Shown here piece by piece: positions 54,541 through 63,677 of a DNA stretch of 64,000 nt (its first letter is position 1; each line of letters starts with the position of its first letter). The stretch lies in the NCBI GenBank assembly GCA_028283765.1, contig JAPWJY010000008.1, positions 868,001 through 932,000 of the forward strand, given 5' to 3'. The stretch is from Parvibaculaceae bacterium. GTDB taxonomy: Bacteria > Pseudomonadota > Alphaproteobacteria > Parvibaculales > Parvibaculaceae. The notes under the pieces were generated by a model, which did not search any database, was not told the DNA's origin, and saw only the letters and a list, made by a program, of their open reading frames with translations. The position numbers and the translations under genes were made by a program.

Positions 54541-54568
54541 TATAGGGATCAACTTGGATGCGCGTCCG

Positions 54569-56098
54569 TCAGGGGCAGCCTTCCAGCGCCCGGCCCTTCG
54601 ATCCCGGCGCCACCATGTTGAACAGGGGCGTGAGGATAATGGCGACGGCCAGATTGATGATCACGGAATAGAGCGCGGCATAGCCGGGCAGGGTATAGCC
54701 CAGAATGTCGAGCGGATAGATCGAGCCCTTGAAGCCGAGGCTCGCCGCCATGCCGGTGCCGATGACGATGCCCGCCGCCCAGCCAGCCAGCAGCGCCCAG
54801 CCGTTGAGCCAGCGGGTGAACAGGCCGATCATGACAGCCGGGAGCGTCTGGATGATCCAGATGCCGCCCAGAAGCTGGAACTGGATCGCGAACTGCTTGT
54901 CGAGACTGAGCACGAAGACAAGCGCCCCCGCCTTCACGATCAGGGAGATCAGCTTCGCCATCCGCGACTCCTGCGCGTCCGTGCAGCGGGGATTGATATA
55001 TTCCTTGTAGATATTGCGGGTGAACAGGTTTGCACAGGCGATCGACATGATCGCGGCGGGCACCAGAGCGCCGATGGCGATGGCGGCGAAGGCAACTCCC
55101 ACGAACCATGAAGGAAAAGACTCGAGGAAAAGTGCGGGCACCGAGAAATTCGCGCCGAATTCGGCAAATCCGGCCGCATAGGCGGGGTTCGACTGCACGC
55201 CCGCCGCAATCGCCATGAAGCCGAGGAGGGCGAGGAGGCCGAGCAGAAAGGAATAGGTGGGCAGGATCGCCGCGTTGCGCCGGATCACCTGCCGGCTTGA
55301 TGAACTGAGCAGGGCGGTGAGCGAGTGGGGGTAAAGGAAGAGAGCGAGGGCGGAGCCGAGCGCCAGCGTGGCATAGGCGCTGTAGCCGCCCAGAGAAGCC
55401 CCCTCGGGATGCGGCAGGATCAGCTTCTCCGGGGAAATGGAGGCAAATATTTTACCATAGCCGCCGAGCTTCATGGGAATGATGATGACAGCCGCGATAA
55501 CCGCCACATAGATCAGCATGTCCTTGACGACCGCGATCATCGCGGGCGCGCGCAGACCGCTGGCATAGGTGAAGGCCGCCAGCACGATGAAGGCGATGAT
55601 GAGGGGCAGCTCACTCCAGAAGCCGCTCAGATGCATCCCAAGCGCGGCAATGATGACCTCCATGCCGACCAGTTGAAGGGCGATATAGGGCATGGTCGCG
55701 ACAAGGCCGGTGAGCGCTATGGCGAGCGCCAACGGACGGTTCTCGAACCGCCCCTTCACGAAGTCGGCCGCCGTTATGTAGCCATTGCGATGAGCCACGT
55801 CCCACATGCGCGGGAAGATCATGAACAGGATCGGGTAGATCAGGATCGTGTAGGGCACCGCGAAGAAACCGACAGCCCCGGCTCCGAACATGAGGGCGGG
55901 CACGGCCACGAAAGTGTAGGCTGTATAGAGATCGCCGCCGAGCAGGAACCAGGTGATGAGCGTGCCGAACCGGCGCCCGCCCAGGCCCCACTCATGCAAC
56001 TGGTCGAGGTCGCCGGAACGCCAGCGCCCGGCGAAAAAGCCGATCACGGTGACCAGCAGGAACAGGCCTGTGAAAACGCCAATCGCGGTATAATCCAT
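54569..56098 (-). CDS. Sodium:solute symporter (SSS family), MctP-like
   Basis: This 509-residue transporter has about thirteen membrane segments, including LITWFLLGGDLYTAYTFVAVPALMFGAGAVGFFAVPY and ALGSALALFLYPHSLTALLSSSSRQVIRRNA, typical of SSS monocarboxylate permeases. These import monocarboxylates (lactate, pyruvate, propionate or amino acids in MctP). It follows a DUF3311 gene by 17 nt, a conserved pairing that supports the assignment. Confidence 0.93.
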   Translation of the reverse strand: MDYTAIGVFTGLFLLVTVIGFFAGRWRSGDLDQLHEWGLGGRRFGTLITWFLLGGDLYTAYTFVAVPALMFGAGAVGFFAVPYTILIYPILFMIFPRMWDVAHRNGYITAADFVKGRFENRPLALAIALTGLVATMPYIALQLVGMEVIIAALGMHLSGFWSELPLIIAFIVLAAFTYASGLRAPAMIAVVKDMLIYVAVIAAVIIIPMKLGGYGKIFASISPEKLILPHPEGASLGGYSAYATLALGSALALFLYPHSLTALLSSSSRQVIRRNAAILPTYSFLLGLLALLGFMAIAAGVQSNPAYAAGFAEFGANFSVPALFLESFPSWFVGVAFAAIAIGALVPAAIMSIACANLFTRNIYKEYINPRCTDAQESRMAKLISLIVKAGALVFVLSLDKQFAIQFQLLGGIWIIQTLPAVMIGLFTRWLNGWALLAGWAAGIVIGTGMAASLGFKGSIYPLDILGYTLPGYAALYSVIINLAVAIILTPLFNMVAPGSKGRALEGCP

Positions 56099-56115
56099 GA
56101 TGATCGGTCCCGGCT

Positions 56116-56331
56116 TCAGCGTTCGTCGGCGAGGTAAATGAACAGCGTCAGGGCTGAAGTGATCAGGATCCAGAGCATCTGATACCAGTAGAAGAAGGGT
56201 ATGCCGTAAAACGCCGGCTCTATCCGGTCATAGGAAGAGACCCAGAACATGGCGATGAAAGGCAGGGCAAACAGAAGATAAAGGGGACGCCATCGGCGGC
56301 CTTTTGGTTTTGGCTCCTGTGCATCCGGCAT
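56116..56331 (-). CDS. DUF3311 small membrane protein, symporter partner
   Basis: The 71-residue protein has two membrane segments (LYLLFALPFIAMFWVSSY and FFYWYQMLWILITSALTLFIY). DUF3311 proteins are typically encoded directly upstream of SSS symporters and are thought to be accessory subunits; a precise role is not known. ATG 56331 follows GGGGGAAG and is favoured over an upstream ATG at 56346. Confidence 0.88.
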   Translation of the reverse strand: MPDAQEPKPKGRRWRPLYLLFALPFIAMFWVSSYDRIEPAFYGIPFFYWYQMLWILITSALTLFIYLADER

Positions 56332-56463
56332 CGGCTTCCCCCACATGGCTCGATATTGGCAAGGTAAGCCGCTTTCATCATGGCGGACCCTTGATTCTGG
56401 ATAAAATGCCCCGGCGGATGGACGTCCGCAAGCTGCATCGCTATATCAGAAGGCCATCCTGTA

Positions 56464-57081
56464 TCAGAACGGCAACCACTCGCGGCCTTCCGTATATTTG
56501 AGATAGCCGACCGAGGCTCCGAGCCTGAGGCCCACGCCAGAGCGCATGGGGGCCAGCACGATGTCACCGCGCTGCTGATAGTTGAGCCCGATCCCGCCGA
56601 TGAAATAGGCGCTGCCCTCGACGCCGGGGAAGCGCTGGAAGATCGCCTTGGTATCGGGGAGATTATAGACGAGCGTAAAGACCTTGACGGCGTTGCCGCC
56701 AAAGTCCCAGCCGGCAGTTGGTCCCTGCCAGTAGACGTCGGAGCGGTCACCGCTTTTCATCACCAGCGTGCCGCCGCCATAACGCAGGCCAAGGATAAAG
56801 GCGCCACCGCCTTCTTCGCCCGAAATATAGGCATTGGGCTGACCATAATCGGAGAAAACCTTGTGCACGGCTTCAGCCATGCCCTTTGAGGTATCTCCGA
56901 AGAAGCCGCTTGCCGCCGTGACGATTTCATCTTCCGTAAAGGTGTCCTTACTCGGCGAGGTCTTGACGGAAGGGGCTTGCGAGTCGGTGGCACAGGCGAT
57001 GGATGTGCCAAGTGCGAGACCGCTTGCCAACAGGGACAGGGCGAAACTGCACAACAGGAAAAGCCGGACAAGCCTGTGCAT
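56464..57081 (-). CDS. eipA: DUF1134 envelope protein, EipA-type
   Basis: This 205-residue product has a signal peptide (MHRLVRLFLLCSFALSLLASGLALG) and the DUF1134 body (GMAEAVHKVFSDYGQPNAYISGEEGGGAFILGLRYGGGTL, GPTAGWDFGGNAVKVFTLVYNL, GIGLNYQQRG). In Brucella and Caulobacter-related bacteria this periplasmic protein (EipA) supports cell-envelope integrity; the name here is by family. Start ATG 57081; it follows cysQ by 50 bases on the same strand. Confidence 0.88.
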   Translation of the reverse strand: MHRLVRLFLLCSFALSLLASGLALGTSIACATDSQAPSVKTSPSKDTFTEDEIVTAASGFFGDTSKGMAEAVHKVFSDYGQPNAYISGEEGGGAFILGLRYGGGTLVMKSGDRSDVYWQGPTAGWDFGGNAVKVFTLVYNLPDTKAIFQRFPGVEGSAYFIGGIGLNYQQRGDIVLAPMRSGVGLRLGASVGYLKYTEGREWLPF

Positions 57082-57131
57082 TGCAAGATGCCTTCTTTCT
57101 AAATCTACCGGGACGAACCACATGCAATATT

Positions 57132-57974
57132 CTATCGGGAGGGAGCAGCGCCGCGGGCCACAAAAAATGGGTTGTCCAGACCTCGCTCGGTCTTGCCATA
57201 GAGCAGGGGCGTGCCATCGAGTTGGGTGACGCTGCCTCCTGCCGCAGCAAGGACGGCATGGCCGGCGGCCGTGTCCCATTCCATGGTGCGTCCGTGGCGA
57301 GGGTAGAGATCCGCTTCGCCAGCGGCAACAAGGCAGAATTTCAGGGAGGAGCCTGCCGCCAGAAATTCCTTCACCGTATACATATTGAGATATTCGTCGG
57401 TCTTTTGATCGCGATGCGTCCGGCTTGCGATGATGACAAGGCCATCAGAGGCCGGGGTGCGCGCGGTTATGCGTTGCGGCGTCGAGCCTGCATGGATGTC
57501 TCCGCCTGCGCTGGGTTCGATGGATTGTTCATAGGCGCCCTGCCCGGCGATGCCATAAAACATGCGCGCCTTGGCTGGCGCATAGACCACGCCCGCGATG
57601 GGTATGCCATGCTCTATGAGCGCGATGTTGACGGTGAATTCACCATTCTTATGCAGGAATTCCTTCGTGCCATCGAGGGGGTCGACCAGGAAAAAAAGAG
57701 TGCCGATCTCGGTCCGGTAGCCAGCTGCGTGCTGTTCTTCCGATACGATTGGGATATGGGGCACGGCCCTGGCAAGACCTGCAAGAATGATGGCTTCCGC
57801 ATCATTGTCCGCAGCCGTCACCGGGGAGTCGTCCTCCTTGCGACTGACGGCCACATCCGTCTCATAATGGTTCATGATGGAATGGCCTGCCTGAAGCGAA
57901 AGACGCCTCAGCTCATCCACCAGCTTTCGCAGGGCCTCTTCATCATTCAACAAATGCTTCACCTTTCGCAACAT
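57132..57974 (-). CDS. cysQ: 3'(2'),5'-bisphosphate nucleotidase CysQ
   Basis: This 280-residue inositol-monophosphatase-fold enzyme has the Li-sensitive phosphatase motifs DPLDGTKEF (metal binding) and WDTAAGHAVLAAAGG (second motif), with VSEE upstream. It converts 3'-phosphoadenosine 5'-phosphate to AMP, removing the by-product of sulfate assimilation. Divergent from the chpT-type gene across 125 bases, which should hold both promoters. Confidence 0.94.
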   Translation of the reverse strand: MLRKVKHLLNDEEALRKLVDELRRLSLQAGHSIMNHYETDVAVSRKEDDSPVTAADNDAEAIILAGLARAVPHIPIVSEEQHAAGYRTEIGTLFFLVDPLDGTKEFLHKNGEFTVNIALIEHGIPIAGVVYAPAKARMFYGIAGQGAYEQSIEPSAGGDIHAGSTPQRITARTPASDGLVIIASRTHRDQKTDEYLNMYTVKEFLAAGSSLKFCLVAAGEADLYPRHGRTMEWDTAAGHAVLAAAGGSVTQLDGTPLLYGKTERGLDNPFFVARGAAPSR

Positions 57975-58099
57975 GACGGTCGCACAACAACAAGCGGGAC
58001 CGTTCAGGTCAAGCGTACCGGAAACAGTTCCTGTCGAAGTTTTATATTCTTTGATGTTACGCAGGAGAAGTTTTAGCTGAGAATCGGCGGAGGGGCTGG

Positions 58100-58756
58100 A
58101 TGGGTTCTGAAACGATGGACGATCCGGGGGAACTGGCCGCTCTGGTCATCGGGCAGATGTGTCATGACCTCGCGGGCCCGGTCGGGGCCATCCTGAACGG
58201 AGCAGAGATGCTTCAGGATACGCGAATCGATTCGGGTGAGATTATTGGTATTTTGTCCCGGACCGCCGGGACGGTGGGGACAATCCTGCAATTCTACAGG
58301 CTTGCCTGTGGCTCTGCCACAATGCAGCCCGGCATGCAGGAGGCTGAGACCATCGAACAGCTTGCCACCGATTTTCTCTCCGGAAGACGCATCGCGTTTG
58401 GCATGACGTTGCAACCGCAGCGCCTTCCCAATGACGCGGTGCGTTTGCTTCTGGGCACCCTCTATCTGGCCTCAAAAGCCTTGCCAAGGGGCGGGTGTAT
58501 CTCCGTCAATATGGGGGAGCTGGAGGACAAGCCGGAAAAGCAGGCGCTCGCCCTGGATTTTATGCTTGAGGGGGAGCGGTGCGGTTCGGTACGGGCATTG
58601 CTGGCATCCCTCGACACCGGAAGTGAAGCCCACGATGCGATATCGCGGCCTGATGCTTTGGGACGGCTCATTCAATGGCAATATCAGCGTCTTGGGACAG
58701 ACATTCACGAAGAATGGTCTGAGGGGAAGCTTCATCTGGGGCTTCGCACCTTATGA
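58100..58756 (+). CDS. chpT: Histidine phosphotransferase ChpT-type protein
   Basis: This 218-residue protein resembles ChpT, the single-purpose phosphotransfer protein that carries phosphoryl groups from CckA to CtrA and CpdR. The phosphorylated histidine is His22 in QMCHDLAGPVGAILNGAEML, and LQFYRLACGSA matches the ChpT QF-R-A-G segment. A degenerate GHKL-like C-terminal half follows. GAGGGG precedes the ATG. It is convergent with ctrA, which would place phosphodonor and response regulator side by side. Confidence 0.82.
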   Translation: MGSETMDDPGELAALVIGQMCHDLAGPVGAILNGAEMLQDTRIDSGEIIGILSRTAGTVGTILQFYRLACGSATMQPGMQEAETIEQLATDFLSGRRIAFGMTLQPQRLPNDAVRLLLGTLYLASKALPRGGCISVNMGELEDKPEKQALALDFMLEGERCGSVRALLASLDTGSEAHDAISRPDALGRLIQWQYQRLGTDIHEEWSEGKLHLGLRTL

Positions 58757-58778
58757 TGGGCGTTTGCCCGGCGGCTGG

Positions 58779-59507
58779 CTATGAGCCTCCTGGCCGGTCT
58801 GCTTCCTCTCTGGGGAGACGCGATCCCTGATGTTGTGGATCCCTGAGCATGTAGCCACGCCCCCAGATCGTTTCGATATAACGGTCGCCAGATGTCGCCA
58901 TCGCCAGTTTTTTTCTCAGTTTGCAGATGAAGACATCAATGATCTTGAGTTCCGGCTCGTCGATTCCGCCGTAAAGATGATTGAGGAACATTTCCTTGGT
59001 GAGGGTGGAGCCCTTGCGCAAAGAAAGCAGTTCCAGCATCTGATATTCCTTGCCCGTCAAATGCACGCGCTCACCCTCGGCTTCGACGGTTTTGGCATCC
59101 AGATTGATGGTCAGCTTGCCGGTCGTGATGACTGACTGGGCGTGCCCTTTGGATCTGCGCACGACAGCGTGTATGCGAGCGACAAGTTCCTCGCGGTGAA
59201 AGGGTTTTGTGACGTAGTCATCGGCCCCGTCTTCGAGGCCTTTGATCTTCTCGTCAAGCTCGCCATGGCCCGACAATATAACGATGGGTGTGGATATTTT
59301 GCTTTTTCGCAGAGTCTTCAGAACCTCATACCCGCTCATATCCGGCAGGGTCAGATCAAGTAGAATCGCGTCGTAATCATAGAGTCTTCCAAGGTCTATC
59401 CCTTCTTCGCCATAGGAAGTGCTGTAAACATTGAAGCCATCGGATTTAAGCATCAATTCAATGCTGTTGGCAGTTGCTTCATCATCTTCAATTACCAGAA
59501 TACGCAT
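58779..59507 (-). CDS. ctrA: Cell-cycle response regulator CtrA
   Basis: This 242-residue OmpR-type regulator has phospho-acceptor Asp51 ([16 protein letters not shown]), acidic D8/D9, and Lys104 in [25 protein letters not shown]. The C-terminal winged helix ([56 protein letters not shown]) is almost identical to CtrA proteins. CtrA controls cell division, DNA methylation, motility and replication start. It is transcribed leftward from a 400-base upstream region containing two GANTC methylation sites. Confidence 0.96.
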   Translation of the reverse strand: MRILVIEDDEATANSIELMLKSDGFNVYSTSYGEEGIDLGRLYDYDAILLDLTLPDMSGYEVLKTLRKSKISTPIVILSGHGELDEKIKGLEDGADDYVTKPFHREELVARIHAVVRRSKGHAQSVITTGKLTINLDAKTVEAEGERVHLTGKEYQMLELLSLRKGSTLTKEMFLNHLYGGIDEPELKIIDVFICKLRKKLAMATSGDRYIETIWGRGYMLRDPQHQGSRLPREEADRPGGS

Positions 59508-59907
59508 GATGCCTCTCTAACGTGGGCTTTCGCCGCTCTCCAAAATTCAAGCAACTAATCCTAAAGTATATAGAAAAAACAGACCTTCGGGACAGGATTC
59601 TGATGGCTGGTGGAAAGGATCGTGAGTAGGGGATTTTTATATGTCTCAGTTTGATGCGTTCTGTTTTGGCGCAGAATGCCTGGGGCAGGTTTGATAGTTT
59701 TTATGAAAAAGAGAATTATTTTACGCTGCGTTAGAATAATTATTCAAATATGGGGCAGATTAGAGTCTGTAACAGAGACTTATACTTGCCATGCTCTTGT
59801 GCCAGGCAGTGTTCATTTAGCTCTGCGCATAATCTATCCGATTATGTGGGCTGACAATAGACATGCGGAGGGCAGCTCATGGGACGCGCAACCGGAGAAC
59901 CCGGCGC
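59508..59907. other. ctrA upstream region with GANTC sites and a CtrA-like box
   Basis: These 400 bases contain GATTC (59596-59600) and GAGTC (59763-59767), both CcrM (GANTC) sites. An inverted repeat AATTATT-N14-AATAATT (59714-59741) encloses TTTA-N7-TTAG (59720-59734), a degenerate match to the CtrA box TTAA-N7-TTAA. In Caulobacter, ctrA transcription depends on the methylation state of such a site; here this is inference. No gene is seen. Confidence 0.5.
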
Positions 59908-60234
59908 ATGAAGATAAAAAAATCACGCCTTGAAATGATGAAATACGAACTTCAGGAAAGCATGAAGAGTGTGGCGCATATGGAAATGCTATTGCATGAC
60001 TTAAGGATAACGCATGGAGAAATCGAGCAGCAGGTTCAAAAACCCATACATGCTTCAGGCAGTCACAGCGGTTATTTTGCCGGCGAATTTTATGAAAAAT
60101 CGTTGACTATGCGCTGCGACAATCTGAAAAAGACAATCAGTGAACTCTCCCATTCTCTTGATGCAAGACGTTCAAGGATGATGTATCTGCGAAAGGCTAT
60201 TGGCTGTCTGCAGCAGGCGAGGAAGAAGAAATAA
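59908..60234 (+). CDS. Small coiled-coil protein, FliJ-like
   Basis: The 108-residue basic protein is almost wholly helical with heptad-like Leu/Met/Lys/Glu spacing (KIKKSRLEMMKYELQESMKSV, LKKTISELSHSLDARRSRMMYLRKAIG). Length and composition fit FliJ-type flagellar export chaperones, which sit near ctrA or sciP in several alphaproteobacteria, but no unambiguous FliJ motif is visible. GGAG 10 nt upstream supports ATG 59908. If it is flagellar, the rest of the flagellar genes must lie elsewhere. Confidence 0.6.
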   Translation: MKIKKSRLEMMKYELQESMKSVAHMEMLLHDLRITHGEIEQQVQKPIHASGSHSGYFAGEFYEKSLTMRCDNLKKTISELSHSLDARRSRMMYLRKAIGCLQQARKKK

Positions 60235-60348
60235 TGCCAATCGACCTCATCGAAGCGATGTAATCCATCTTCCCCTGAATAAACGACCCACATGCCATTT
60301 TATAATTATTAACAGGGATCTGTGCGAGGCCGATCGGATATTTGAATC

Positions 60349-60621
60349 TTATCGATAATACTGGATGCGCGTGGTCCGGAGTCCGGGCAGGCCATAGGTT
60401 TCAATAGAATGTTGCCAGCTCATGAATTCTTCCACGGTCAGAGTGTATCGTTTGCAGGCTTCATCAAGGCTTATGAGGCCTCCATCAATGGCGGCGACGA
60501 CAATGGCTTTGCGTCGTATAACCCATCGTTTTGTGTTGGAGGGAGGAAGGTCGGCGATCGTAATAGGGATGCTGTCCGGCCCAAGAATATAGCAATCTTT
60601 CTTCATGTATGAATTGTTCAT
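60349..60621 (-). CDS. sciP: SciP-type CtrA inhibitor (DUF1153)
   Basis: This 90-residue helix-turn-helix protein has the DUF1153 signature YILGPDSIPITIADLPPSNTKRWVIRRKAIVVAAIDGG and ISLDEACKRYTLTVEEFMSWQ, ending in GLPGLRTTRIQYYR. SciP in Caulobacter binds CtrA and blocks its activation of G1-phase targets. GGGAG lies 10 nt before ATG 60621. Linkage to mnmA on its right is widely conserved for this family (known trait), supporting the assignment. Confidence 0.92.
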   Translation of the reverse strand: MNNSYMKKDCYILGPDSIPITIADLPPSNTKRWVIRRKAIVVAAIDGGLISLDEACKRYTLTVEEFMSWQHSIETYGLPGLRTTRIQYYR

Positions 60622-60989
60622 TTTCGCTATTCTCCCAATATTATCGGCATAATGATATGGGAAATGTTTCGAGAATGTGAAAATTCACCGATTATTTCTT
60701 GGGGTTACAGTTTTATGCATCGATGTAATGGTGATTTACGCTAATTACTCCCATCCTTATTGACGAAAATTGACGGAGCCAGAAGGGATTGTCTTAAAAA
60801 TATCTGGTTCATGTTTTTCGGCTTCATCATAGGGCATGTCTGGTATGGCTTGCGTTTAAGAGTTGTCCGCGCCACATATTGCGATGAAGCAGATCAAGCA
60901 GGGCTGGCGGCGGCGCGGTATTTTCAAGCAGTTTTACCGTTTGCCCTGAACATGCCTCCGGCTATGAGGGTTTCCGCTTCCTTGATTTT
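60622..60989. other. Divergent intergenic region between sciP and mnmA
   Basis: No gene is supported in these 368 bases. They hold the promoters for leftward sciP and rightward mnmA. Notable short repeats are TTTACGCT at 60735-60742 (also found in the ctrA upstream box) and two copies of ATTGACG between 60759 and 60776. Confidence 0.5.
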
Positions 60990-62174
60990 ATGCGGTGGTT
61001 GTCAGTGAACAGGTATGCTTTCCAAAACAGCCTAGATCTACCGGGGCGTCCTGAAGACAACCGGGTTGTCGTCGCCATGTCCGGTGGCGTCGATTCCTCG
61101 GTCACAGCTGCCTTGCTGAAGGAGGAGGGCTTTGATGTCGTTGGCATCACCCTCCAGCTCTATGATCAGGGTGAGGCGGTTGCCCGCAAAGGGGCCTGTT
61201 GCGCCGGTCAGGACATTCGCGACGCAAGACGGGTGGCCGAGAAAATCGGCATTCCCCACTATGTGCTCGATTATGAATCCCGCTTCCGTCAGGAAGTGAT
61301 TGATGAGTTCGCGGATGCCTATGCCCGCGGTGAAACGCCCATCCCGTGTGTGCGCTGCAATGAGAAAGTGAAATTTCGCGATCTTCTAGAGGCCGCCCGC
61401 GATCTGGGAGCGGCGGCTCTCGCAACTGGCCATTATGTGGTGAGCCGGAGGGGCGCGCAGGGCAGGGAAATGCATCGTCCCGCCGATCTAGACCGGGACC
61501 AGAGCTATTTCATGTTCACGACAACGCCCGAGCAGCTGGATTTTCTGCGATTCCCGCTCGGTCATCTCACCAAGACCGAAGCGCGCGCCATCGCCGCGAA
61601 GTTCGAGCTTTCCGTCGCTGAAAAGCCCGACAGTCAGGACATCTGCTTCGTTCCGGAAGGCCGCTATGCCGCGATTGTGGAAAAGCTCCGGCCGGATGCG
61701 GCGGAACCGGGCAATATTGTCCATCTCGATGGTCGGGTGCTGGGGCGTCATCAGGGCGTGCTCCATTACACCATCGGCCAGCGCCGTGGTCTTGGCATTG
61801 CGGCCGGTGATCCCCTGTTCGTGGTGGCCATCGACGCGACGCGGCGCGAGGTGCTTGTCGGGCCGAAAGAGGCATTGCGCACACACCGGCTCGATCTCAA
61901 GGAGGTGAACTGGCTGGGCGAGGCTTTGCCTGCCGACTGGCCGCTTGCAGGCATCGAGGTGCTCGTCAAGGTGCGCTCCACCCATGCCCCGCGCCCTGCC
62001 CGCCTGTGGCTCAATGCGCTTGGGCAGGGGGTGGTCGAGATGGTCGAGGGGGAGGACGGTGTCGCCCCCGGTCAGGCGTGTGTTTTCTACGATCCGGCTG
62101 ATGGTGGCAGCCGTGTGCTCGGGGGAGGATGGATTGCCCGGGCTGTCCGCCGCGTTGCGGAAAATGCGGCATGA
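60990..62174 (+). CDS. mnmA: tRNA 2-thiouridine(34) synthase MnmA
   Basis: The 394-residue ATP pyrophosphatase has the PP-loop [13 protein letters not shown] and thiolation cysteines in NPCVRCN-equivalent [12 protein letters not shown] and in [13 protein letters not shown]. It also carries [17 protein letters not shown] in the central domain. MnmA transfers sulfur to uridine 34 of Glu, Gln and Lys tRNAs. The start is uncertain: ATG 60990 has no ribosome site, and a GTG at 61005 (MNRYAFQNS) is about as likely. It lies next to sciP, a common alphaproteobacterial order. Confidence 0.93.
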   Translation: MRWLSVNRYAFQNSLDLPGRPEDNRVVVAMSGGVDSSVTAALLKEEGFDVVGITLQLYDQGEAVARKGACCAGQDIRDARRVAEKIGIPHYVLDYESRFRQEVIDEFADAYARGETPIPCVRCNEKVKFRDLLEAARDLGAAALATGHYVVSRRGAQGREMHRPADLDRDQSYFMFTTTPEQLDFLRFPLGHLTKTEARAIAAKFELSVAEKPDSQDICFVPEGRYAAIVEKLRPDAAEPGNIVHLDGRVLGRHQGVLHYTIGQRRGLGIAAGDPLFVVAIDATRREVLVGPKEALRTHRLDLKEVNWLGEALPADWPLAGIEVLVKVRSTHAPRPARLWLNALGQGVVEMVEGEDGVAPGQACVFYDPADGGSRVLGGGWIARAVRRVAENAA

Positions 62175-62271
62175 TCCGGTTTCATCAGGCCGATTTGCCG
62201 AGGCTAGGGCAAGGTATCTGAGCTGTTTCCGCCTGCCCTTAAGCAAAACAGGCTCCTTCAGGCGACGTCGC

Positions 62272-62300
62272 TTGACAGCACCGAAGCTCGCCCCTTATAT
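62272..62300 (+). promoter_or_regulatory. Sigma-70-type promoter of the tRNA-Met gene
   Basis: TTGACA (62272-62277), then 17 nt, then TTATAT (62295-62300). A perfect -35 box at consensus spacing, 62 nt upstream of the tRNA, makes this the clearest housekeeping promoter in the window. Confidence 0.7.
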
Positions 62301-62361
62301 CCCCTGACTATCGGCGGGCCAGAAATATCAGGAACCGTCGAGGCCCTCGTGGACCTCCCGG

Positions 62362-62438
62362 GGCGAAGTAGCTCAGCTGGTTAGAGCAGCGGAATCATAA
62401 TCCGCGTGTCGGGGGTTCGAGTCCCTCCTTCGCTACCA
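62362..62438 (+). tRNA. Elongator tRNA-Met (anticodon CAT)
   Basis: The 77-nt gene has acceptor stem GGCGAAG paired with CTTCGCT, D-arm GCTCAGCTGGTTAGAGC, anticodon stem GCGGA/TCCGC with CAT at 62396-62398, T-arm with GTTCGAGTC and encoded CCA. The first pair is G-U, as in other alphaproteobacterial elongator Met tRNAs I know. It lacks initiator features (three GC pairs in the anticodon stem with an unpaired first base). Lysidine-modified tRNA-Ile2 has the same anticodon but a different body. Confidence 0.96.
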
Positions 62439-62477
62439 TCAATTCCCCGTTCCGCTCATGGCGTGTATTCATCTCCT

Positions 62478-63677
62478 TCAGTGTGTTGATGTGTGAATTG
62501 GCGTGGGACGAAGTGCCGGTTGGGCCAGAATGAAGGCGATGATGGCGCAGACCGCAATGCCGCCTACCATGGGAAGGGCGGTGCCGTTCGCGAACAAGCC
62601 TGAGATCGCCATGGCGACGGCGCCAGTGATCATCTGGATTGCGCCGCCGAGCGCCGAGGCTGTCCCGGCGATATCCCCGTGGTTTTCCAGAGACAATACT
62701 CCCGTGGTCGGAACGATCAGGCCGAGGAAGCCGTACCCGATGAAAAGCAGGACGGCGATGGTGTCCAGCCGGTCGATGCCGATGGCGACGGTCACGAACG
62801 CCACGCTCATGGCGAGCGCGAATCCTGCCACCGCTATTTTGACGACGGCGACAAGGCCATGGCGCCGGGTCAGCCAGCCGGTCAGCTGCGCTGCGCCAAA
62901 GAACGAGACTGCATTGAGAGCGAAGAACAGGCTGTAGGCGGAAGGGGAGAGTCCATAGTGATTGATCAGCACGAAAGACGAGTTGGCGAGATAGACGAAG
63001 AAGGCTGAAATGCTGAAGGCGCCAACGAAGGTAAGGCCCATGAATGACCGGTCGGCCAGCAGTTTTCGATAGCCGGCGAGGGCGCTCGTCCAGTTGCTTT
63101 GCCGGCGCGCCGCCCGTGGTCGTGTTTCATTGAGTTGGGTGGTGACGAGAACAAGTCCGATCAGGGCCGCTCCTGTCACGGTCCAGAATATGCCGCGCCA
63201 GCCCGCTATTTCGATGACAAGGCTTCCGGTCAGCGGCGCAAGAATGGGGGAGATGGAGAAAACCAGCATCAGCATCGACATGAGCCGCGTGGCTTCCGCG
63301 CCGGTATGGAGATCTCGCACGATGGCGCGCGGGATGACCATGCCTGCACATGCGCCAATGGCTTCAAGGATGCGGAATGCGATCAATACCTCGATCGTCG
63401 GGGCCAGCGCGCAGCCGATGCTTCCGAGAATGAAGATGCCCAGACCGAAATAGATGGGCAGCTTGCGGCCGATAATATCCGAAAGTGGCCCATAGAAGAG
63501 CTGGCTGAGCCCGAGTGTGATGAAAAACCCCATCAGGCTCATCTGCACGGCGCCGGGACTGGCGGCAAGGCTTGCTCCGATGGAGGGCAGGGCTGGCAGG
63601 TACATATCGATGGCAAAGGGACCGATAGCCGAAATCAGCCCGAGGATGAGGGCTGTGCGGAAAAAGGAACTGGTCAT
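62478..63677 (-). CDS. Bcr/CflA-family multidrug MFS transporter
   Basis: This 399-residue protein has twelve membrane segments. MTSSFFRTALILGLISAIGPFAIDMYLPALPSI is the typical Bcr/CflA N-terminus, followed by GPLSDIIGRKLPIYFGL (motif A) and RILEAIGACAGMVIPRAIVRDLH. The group exports bicyclomycin, chloramphenicol and other drugs with protons. ATG 63677 is preferred over an upstream in-frame TTG at 63716. Confidence 0.93.
   Translation of the reverse strand: MTSSFFRTALILGLISAIGPFAIDMYLPALPSIGASLAASPGAVQMSLMGFFITLGLSQLFYGPLSDIIGRKLPIYFGLGIFILGSIGCALAPTIEVLIAFRILEAIGACAGMVIPRAIVRDLHTGAEATRLMSMLMLVFSISPILAPLTGSLVIEIAGWRGIFWTVTGAALIGLVLVTTQLNETRPRAARRQSNWTSALAGYRKLLADRSFMGLTFVGAFSISAFFVYLANSSFVLINHYGLSPSAYSLFFALNAVSFFGAAQLTGWLTRRHGLVAVVKIAVAGFALAMSVAFVTVAIGIDRLDTIAVLLFIGYGFLGLIVPTTGVLSLENHGDIAGTASALGGAIQMITGAVAMAISGLFANGTALPMVGGIAVCAIIAFILAQPALRPTPIHTSTH

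Noticed and set aside
60760-61008. 82-residue + strand frame between sciP and mnmA
   Set aside because: Atypical composition, no ribosome site and overlap with the mnmA start region.
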